From Cellulophaga sp. Hel_I_12 (GTDB lineage: Bacteria; Bacteroidota; Bacteroidia; Flavobacteriales; Flavobacteriaceae), in assembly GCF_000799565.1 (NCBI RefSeq), contig NZ_JUHB01000001.1:3537501-3601500 (forward strand): a stretch of DNA of 64,000 nt. The letters are read 5' to 3'. Below the pieces are notes generated by a model. It made no database searches. It saw nothing but the letters and a program-made list of their open reading frames with translations, and was not told the origin of the DNA. Made by a program: the position numbers and the translations under genes. This document shows, piece by piece, positions 58,556-64,000 of this stretch (positions are counted from its first letter, which is position 1; the number at the start of each line of letters is the position of its first letter).

Positions 58556-60043
58556 TTAATTTACCTCAAGGATATTTTTATACCTATTGGGGTCACTTTT
58601 TATTTCGTAGAGCGCATCAAATTCGTTGGTTGTGGCATTATACCTATAATCTTTAGACCAAGTATCCTTATGGTGTATGATTTCCATTAATGCGTTAATG
58701 ATAAAAACCAATTCTGTAGTGCTCATAATTGGGTGCAAGGATAAACGTACCCACCCTGGTTTTTCGCTGAGGTTTTTACCTTCAATTTGGTCCATGATCA
58801 CAGCAGAACTCTCTTCTTTAATTTCACATAAATGGTGTGCATAGGTGCTGGCGCATGACCAACCTCCGCGTACTTGAATTCCAAAACGGTCGTTTAACAA
58901 ACGTACAACCAAATTGTAGTGCATGTTGTTTATATTGAAGGAAACACAACCAATTTGTTTTTGATTCCGGGCACCTAATATTTTAATTTCAGAGCTATTT
59001 TCGACACTAGTATAAAACAAATGTAATAGCTCATCTTCACGCTGTTGTATTTTTTCAACACTCATTTTTTCTTTCAGATTGATGGCAAGTGCTGCACGAA
59101 TCACTTGAAGAATTCCGGGTGTTCCGCCGTCTTCACGAGTTTCTATGTCTTCATAATAAGCAAATTCTCCACTTGGTTTTGTCCATTTTACATTACCTCC
59201 CCCTGGATGATCAGGAATTGTATTTTGATGTAATTTTTTATGATACACAAGCACACCACAACTTCCAGGCCCCCCCAAAAATTTATGAGGAGAAAAGAAA
59301 ATAGCATCCAAATGTTCGTTTTCATTTATGGGGTGCATATCAATACCAACATAGGGTGCTGAAGCCGCAAAATCTACAAAGCAATAACCGCCGTGGTCGT
59401 GCATAATTTTTGCTAAAGTATGGTAGGGAGAAATAATTCCGGTAACGTTAGAACATGCAGTAAAAGACCCAATTAATACCTTGCGATTTTTATACTTTTT
59501 AATTTCAGTTTCTAAAATTTCAGGCTGTACCAATCCATTTTCGCATAAGGGTAATAGCACTACATCTGCACCAGTTTCGAACCAACAAACTTGGTTAGAA
59601 TGGTGTTCCATGTGTGTCAGAAAAACAACAGGTTTATCTTCAACTAAGGCATAGGTTTTTGCTGGTGCCATTTTTAGAATTCGCAATAACTTGTTTAATG
59701 CACCCGTCATGCCTGTTCCTGTTGTCACTAAAACATCGTCTTGAGAGGCGTTTACGTGTTTTTTAATGGCCTGTCTCGCCTCCTGGTAAAGATAGGTTGT
59801 TGCTTTGCCACTTTCGCTTGAAAACGAATGTGTATTTGCCATCATAGGACCTACTTTTTCACAGATAATCTTTTCAATGGGCGCATATAACCTGCCGCTA
59901 GCAATCCAATCTGCATAGCGCATCTGCTGCACACCGTAATAGGAATTAAATGTTGTCGTGTCGCCAATGACATTTTTCTTAAAAGCATTAAAGTAGGCTT
60001 CTAATTCAGTGGTGTGGTTTGGCGTAACTAAATGCTCTTTCAT
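58556..60043 (-). CDS. Class V aminotransferase-fold PLP enzyme
   Basis: The 495-residue protein has the class V fold: the PLP-binding Lys254 in F-F-S-P-H-K-F-L-G-G-P-G, a D-F-A-A motif at residues 224-227, H-M-E-H-H-S-N (residues 144-150) and T-G-T-G-M-T-G. The family includes cysteine desulfurases and selenocysteine lyases, but there is no clear catalytic Cys loop, so the reaction is unknown. It is longer than SufS (about 405). Confidence 0.85.
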   Translation of the reverse strand: MKEHLVTPNHTTELEAYFNAFKKNVIGDTTTFNSYYGVQQMRYADWIASGRLYAPIEKIICEKVGPMMANTHSFSSESGKATTYLYQEARQAIKKHVNASQDDVLVTTGTGMTGALNKLLRILKMAPAKTYALVEDKPVVFLTHMEHHSNQVCWFETGADVVLLPLCENGLVQPEILETEIKKYKNRKVLIGSFTACSNVTGIISPYHTLAKIMHDHGGYCFVDFAASAPYVGIDMHPINENEHLDAIFFSPHKFLGGPGSCGVLVYHKKLHQNTIPDHPGGGNVKWTKPSGEFAYYEDIETREDGGTPGILQVIRAALAINLKEKMSVEKIQQREDELLHLFYTSVENSSEIKILGARNQKQIGCVSFNINNMHYNLVVRLLNDRFGIQVRGGWSCASTYAHHLCEIKEESSAVIMDQIEGKNLSEKPGWVRLSLHPIMSTTELVFIINALMEIIHHKDTWSKDYRYNATTNEFDALYEIKSDPNRYKNILEVN

Positions 60044-60404
60044 AGCTCTGGTATCAAATGTCAGGCAGTTTCCTGATAAAAGTTGTTTGCAAAGTTAAAA
60101 GTTTTTTAACCCTTCTTGTAACCAATTGCGATAAATGTCGGTATCAGGCGTATAAACAACAGCAGCTATTAAGTAATCTTCATCATCTCATAGCCACACC
60201 CTTAAGACTGGTATGGGCTTTGTATTGGATTACTCGAAATTCACTCCATTTTTGACTATTGTATTCTAGGTTGTTTAGCTCGTGAATTTAAATTTTGCCA
60301 TCACTCTTTTCATTATAAAATTAAAAGCGAGAAATGCTTTGACACATTTCTCGCTTTAAAAAATAGTTAAAAACTAATGTTCCTTGATAACTTAGGTTAA
60401 CGAA
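60044..60404. other. Intergenic stretch between aminotransferase and M16 peptidase genes
   Basis: This 361-base gap has no gene. A -7 box TAACTTTG on the minus strand (60090-60097) serves the aminotransferase gene, and the terminator at 60324-60357 ends the peptidase transcript. The remaining 230 bases show nothing identifiable. Confidence 0.5.
60324..60357 (-). terminator. Terminator of the M16 peptidase gene
   Basis: AAAGCGAGAAATG (60324-60336) pairs perfectly with CATTTCTCGCTTT (60345-60357) around an eight-base loop. On the minus strand a T-rich tail follows, about 50 bases after the peptidase stop codon. Confidence 0.85.
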
Positions 60405-63212
60405 TTATTCTTGAAGTAAAGGTTTGAATACAATTTCGTAGGTTTCAGCATCTTTTAATAAGGCAGCCGTAAAATTCTGTACATCTTTTGCGGTTATCGA
60501 ATTTACGATGTCTTCATAGTTTTTTGGATCATCCATATTATAGCCTTCCAAAACGAAATTAGATACCCAGCTCATATCATAGCGATTATAATCTTTTTGC
60601 TCTTTTCTTTCTTTGATATAATTGGTCAGTGTCTTATCCAAATCTAACTGTTGAATATCTCCTTTTGCAATTTTTGTGACTTCATTGTGAACGATGGTGA
60701 TTAATTGTTCTACTTTATCAGGGTTACAATCAAAGTTTACCTGTAAATTAGCTTTCTCAGTGGGTCTTTTTGATAAAGATGCTCTTGCACTTGCGCCATA
60801 GGTTCCGCCTTCTTCTTCTCTCAAGGTTTCTGTATAGCGTAACTGTAAAATATCACCTAGCGTACTCGCTAAAAGATTATTCTTTAAACTGTGTTTAAAA
60901 TTATTTTTATAGCCAATTCTTACTGATGCTTTTGGATCTTCCATTTGTAAATAAATGTCCTTATCTATAGCTTTTGCCGACCATGCAACCGAATTATCTT
61001 TCCAGTTTTCTTTAGCACCAGTAGCAGGAATACTTGCAATATACTGCTCTAAAAGGGGCTTTAGCGCGTCTTTTTGAATATCGCCAACAATAAAGAAATT
61101 AAAATCGGCAGCATTGCTGAAACGTGATTTGTAAATCTTTTCAATGGTTTCAAAATCAACATCATCTAGCATCGCCTGGTTAAAAATTCTTTGTTTTGGA
61201 TTGTTGTTTCCATACAGCGTGGTAGTGACGCTATCTTGCATTTTTGCATTTATGTCTTTACTTCTGCGCGTTAAGAAGTTTCCAATATTATTTTCTAAAA
61301 CTTTAAACGCATCTTGATCTAAACGTGGTTTTTCAAAGTTTAAATAGGCCATTTGTAACATGGTTTCAACATCTTTTGTAACGGCATTGCCGATAATCAT
61401 TTCGTTAAGACCTGATACCACAACTTGCGTTCTTGCCGTTTTACCTGCCAAAACTTTTGGTAATTCAGTGGCTGAATAATCTCCTAGTCCGGATAATTGC
61501 ACCAAACTACCTAACATCGTTGCCGATGGCAAATCGGAATCTTCTAATAAAGATTCTCCGCCATAACTCGTTGCCATAAACTGCACATCATCTTTGTTTT
61601 TATCTGCAAATTTAAAATACACCGTGGCACCATTACTTAGTTTAAATTCAGTTGCGCCTGTTTCTTTCATCAGTTTTTCAGAAACGATGTTCCCTTTTTT
61701 GATGGTAACCCCAGAAATTAAGGTTTTGTCGCCAAATTCGTCTTCATAAGCAGTCAAATTGTTGTCATTTTCGACGGTATTTATGATGTTTAGGGCTTCT
61801 TCTTTTGTTAAATTGTTTTCATCTTTTACCCCTGTAACCATAAGAATACGGTTTTCTTTGGTGTATAATTTTTTAATCGTTTCGTGCAGCTCTTCTGCGG
61901 TTAGGGCCGCAAAAATTTGTTGAGCAATTTCGTATTCTTGGGTAACGTCGGTCATGGTTTCATTATCCAAGTAGTTTTGTTTAATGGTATTGATGATAGC
62001 GCGATGCGGTAAATCACTCTCTTTACTTATTTGATTTTCGTAAGAGCTTGAGTACCTTTTGACCATACGATCAATTTCTGCTTTTGTAAAGCCAAATTTT
62101 ACCGCTCGAACAACTTCCGTTAAGGCAGTTTTAAAAGCTTCTTGTTGTTGTCCTGGTTTTGGTCCTATACCAATAGATAATTGATTTTTAGCTCTTGCCA
62201 AATCACTATAATAAATGTTAGCACCTAGAAAAGGGGCCTCTGGTTTTTGGCTTATTTCTCTTATCCTCGCAGAGATCATTCCTGTTGCCATTCCGTTTAA
62301 TAGTGATTCTTTTAAATCTTTAACCGTTTGATTTTCTAAGGATTTTGGATGGGTAATATTAAATGAAATGCTCGATGTAGAAACTTCTTCATCCATCGAC
62401 ATTTTGTAAAGCATTTCTTTATTATCATCTATTTGAACAATAAAACGTTCAATAGGGTTTTCAACCGCAGGAATATCTGAAAACATAGTTTTGATTCTTT
62501 TTTCCATCTCAGCGACGTCGATATCACCAACAATAGCGATAGCTTGAAGATCAGTGCGGTACCAATCGTGATAAAAATCACGTAAGGCTTTATACTCAAA
62601 ATTGTCAATGACATCCATGATGCCTATTGGCATTCTATTAGAATAGGTAGAATTATTAAACATAGTAGGTAGTGATTGTTGAAGAATACGCATACCGCCA
62701 CTTTGGCGCGTTCTCCATTCTTCTTTAATAACACCACGCTCCGCATCAATTTCTTCATCAGTCAATAATAAGTAATTAGACCAATCGCGAAGCACCGTTA
62801 AACAAGTCGTAACAAGTTCATCGGTGGTAGGAATATTATCCATATTGTATACCGTTTCGTCAAAAGAAGTATAAGCGTTGATGTCTTTTCCAAAAACGGC
62901 ACCTACTTTTTGAAGGGTATTTAAAATACCTTTGCCCTCAAAATTTTCTGTTCCGTTGAACGCCATATGTTCTAAAAAATGCGCTAGTCCCTGCTGATTA
63001 TCATTCTCTAAAACCGATCCTACATTTTGTATGATGTAATAACTCGCGACGTCTTTAGTAACATCTGTTGGATACAAATAATAGGTCATTCCGTTAGTGA
63101 GTACACCTTTGGTTATTTTATTGTTTTCTGGTAAGGGATCATTGAGGTTGCTGTTTTGGGCCAAGAGGCTTAAACAAAACAGGAAAGCAAATAGTACGGT
63201 AACTTTTTTCAT
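60405..63212 (-). CDS. Secreted M16 family zinc metallopeptidase
   Basis: The 935-residue protein has a signal peptide (M-K-K-V-T-V-L-F-A-F..L-L-A-Q) and two tandem M16 units. The inverted zinc motif H-x-x-E-H is at His78, Glu81 and His82 and the third ligand at Glu158 lies 76 residues further, as in pitrilysin. The C-terminal half is the inactive partner with R-Y-T-E-T-L-R-E-E-E-G-G-T-Y. It probably degrades peptides in the periplasm. Confidence 0.93.
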   Translation of the reverse strand: MKKVTVLFAFLFCLSLLAQNSNLNDPLPENNKITKGVLTNGMTYYLYPTDVTKDVASYYIIQNVGSVLENDNQQGLAHFLEHMAFNGTENFEGKGILNTLQKVGAVFGKDINAYTSFDETVYNMDNIPTTDELVTTCLTVLRDWSNYLLLTDEEIDAERGVIKEEWRTRQSGGMRILQQSLPTMFNNSTYSNRMPIGIMDVIDNFEYKALRDFYHDWYRTDLQAIAIVGDIDVAEMEKRIKTMFSDIPAVENPIERFIVQIDDNKEMLYKMSMDEEVSTSSISFNITHPKSLENQTVKDLKESLLNGMATGMISARIREISQKPEAPFLGANIYYSDLARAKNQLSIGIGPKPGQQQEAFKTALTEVVRAVKFGFTKAEIDRMVKRYSSSYENQISKESDLPHRAIINTIKQNYLDNETMTDVTQEYEIAQQIFAALTAEELHETIKKLYTKENRILMVTGVKDENNLTKEEALNIINTVENDNNLTAYEDEFGDKTLISGVTIKKGNIVSEKLMKETGATEFKLSNGATVYFKFADKNKDDVQFMATSYGGESLLEDSDLPSATMLGSLVQLSGLGDYSATELPKVLAGKTARTQVVVSGLNEMIIGNAVTKDVETMLQMAYLNFEKPRLDQDAFKVLENNIGNFLTRRSKDINAKMQDSVTTTLYGNNNPKQRIFNQAMLDDVDFETIEKIYKSRFSNAADFNFFIVGDIQKDALKPLLEQYIASIPATGAKENWKDNSVAWSAKAIDKDIYLQMEDPKASVRIGYKNNFKHSLKNNLLASTLGDILQLRYTETLREEEGGTYGASARASLSKRPTEKANLQVNFDCNPDKVEQLITIVHNEVTKIAKGDIQQLDLDKTLTNYIKERKEQKDYNRYDMSWVSNFVLEGYNMDDPKNYEDIVNSITAKDVQNFTAALLKDAETYEIVFKPLLQE

Positions 63213-63609
63213 TCTATAATTGGTATTCGTTAGTAAAATACTTTAACTAATGTAAAGGTATTCTGATTAATATTAAAACTAAGATATTAGTTAAATGTCA
63301 CATAAAATAGTAATTTGAATAAAAAAAAGCACTTTTTCCATTTTTCATTTTTTGATGTTAGGCCTAAGAGAGCTAATGCAATTAAAGCTAAACAACTTTT
63401 TAATTTGTCCAAATCACAATAAACAAAATACGAAAGAATACCTTGGATCTAATTATGGCATGGCAGTTTTAATGTTTAACAGAGTTCAATATCTTTGTCT
63501 TCAGGTTTTACTTAACTTCGTTTGCCATAAAGGATATACTTGCCAAGGGCAATTTATTTAAATGAGAAGAGGTATTTAATTCTAGGATAAAATTTAATAG
63601 TATAAAGTA
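63213..63609. other. Intergenic stretch before the last gene
   Basis: This 397-base gap between divergent genes has an inverted repeat TTTAACTAAT/ATTAGTTAAA (63242-63251 and 63286-63295) next to the peptidase start, a -7-like box TATCTTTG at 63490-63497, and a small hairpin TTGCC/GGCAA at 63540-63552. A short frame at 63352-63561 has no credible protein character. Confidence 0.45.
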
Positions 63610-64000
63610 ATGAATGCGGCAGAACTAGCTTTAAAGGAAAGAATTAAAGAGTTAACTTGTTTATATGAGGTTTCTTCTATTATTGTCCAAGCCAGCTCAG
63701 AACTTCTAGAAGACACCTTAACTGCCATAGCCGGAAGTCTTAAAAATGCTTTTAAGTTCAGTGAGTTTACTGAGATTGAAATCCAAACCCCTCTTATAGC
63801 TGTAAATACTACCATCAATTTTGAGCATAAAGTAGTGATTTCATCTCCTATTTTATGCTTTAATAAGGCCAACGGAAGTATACATGCGTATTTACCCAAG
63901 GATAAATTTTCTAAACAAGACTTTTTATTTGAAGAACAACAACTTTTAGATAGTGTAGCCTTAAAAATAGGAAATCTTTTAGAGCGATTAGAGTTAAAAA
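63610..64000 (+). CDS. Possible sensor histidine kinase or related protein, N-terminal part
   Basis: The frame opens with M-N-A-A-E-L-A-L-K-E-R-I-K-E-L-T-C-L-Y-E-V-S and stays open for 130 codons to the window edge. The helix K-E-R-I-K-E-L-T-C-L-Y and the next 100 residues, ending in a coiled segment G-N-L-L-E-R-L-E-L-K, resemble the GAF-like N-terminal region seen in Bacteroidota sensor kinases and also in PEP/pyruvate-binding proteins. The catalytic part is beyond the window, so the class stays open. Confidence 0.6.
   Translation, partial: MNAAELALKERIKELTCLYEVSSIIVQASSELLEDTLTAIAGSLKNAFKFSEFTEIEIQTPLIAVNTTINFEHKVVISSPILCFNKANGSIHAYLPKDKFSKQDFLFEEQQLLDSVALKIGNLLERLELK

Noticed and set aside
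63352..63561. 69-codon frame in the gap before the last gene
   Set aside because: No family resemblance, odd composition and poor start context; more likely non-coding leader.

Overview
The window is chromosomal DNA from a marine flavobacterium (Bacteroidota, Flavobacteriaceae; a Maribacter-, Zobellia- or Cellulophaga-like genome is my inference). The evidence is the AT-rich sequence, promoters of the TAnnTTTG type, tRNA genes without an encoded CCA, lipoprotein signal peptides, lineage-typical proteins (DUF3467 behind rpoC, DUF4295 behind rpmG) and a myxol-type carotenoid cluster. No phage, insertion sequence, CRISPR array or recognisable defence system is present; most of the window is vertically inherited core genome with a few accessory blocks.

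Layout. 1-14.4 kb: the end of a Xer-type recombinase gene, hpf, four tRNA genes (Thr, Tyr, Gly, Thr), tuf, tRNA-Trp, secE, nusG, rplKAJL, rpoB, rpoC and a DUF3467 gene, closed by a perfect palindromic terminator. 14.4-17.2 kb: an unexplained spacer, a 12-copy heptamer array and a secreted S9 peptidase. 17.4-26.1 kb: housekeeping genes (FabH-like synthase, CoA-binding protein, recR, a 2-oxoacid dehydrogenase E2, a DEDDh exonuclease, a FAH-family hydrolase, an Hpt protein, cinA, rpmB, rpmG, DUF4295, ftsY). 26.2-30.5 kb: three exported hydrolases (an amidase and two tandem paralogous serine hydrolases) lying between ftsY and rimO. 30.7-45.4 kb: rimO, a divergent VOC/HxlR pair, a DUF3999/DUF2339 pair, a class A beta-lactamase-like hydrolase, two SurA-like folding factors, a MoxR ATPase, aconitase and two TlpA-like thioredoxins. 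45.4-51.9 kb: carotenoid genes. 52.1 kb: tRNA-Leu. 52.4-57.1 kb: three genes that fit use of GlcNAc-asparagine. 57.3-64 kb: an MFS exporter, a class V aminotransferase, an M16 peptidase and the start of a possible sensor protein.

How genes work together. The first 14 kb make the transcription and translation machinery, with a gene order resembling the tufB to rpoBC region of Escherichia coli. The carotenoid block encodes CrtI, CrtB, CrtZ, CrtD, CruF and a CrtA-related 2-hydroxylase, which together would give myxol or saproxanthin if a lycopene cyclase is supplied from elsewhere. The first gene of the block is a MerR-type regulator with a cobalamin domain carrying the W-x9-E-H signature of CarH photoreceptors, so light and B12 control is likely. 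The 52-57 kb block pairs a Tat-exported glycosylasparaginase with a FucP/NagP-type sugar importer and a NagB-deacetylase fusion.

The window does not contain an obvious wholly new system. The best leads are the light-regulated carotenoid cluster, the glycoasparagine locus, the TlpA pair in which one member has lost a catalytic cysteine, and the heptamer array.
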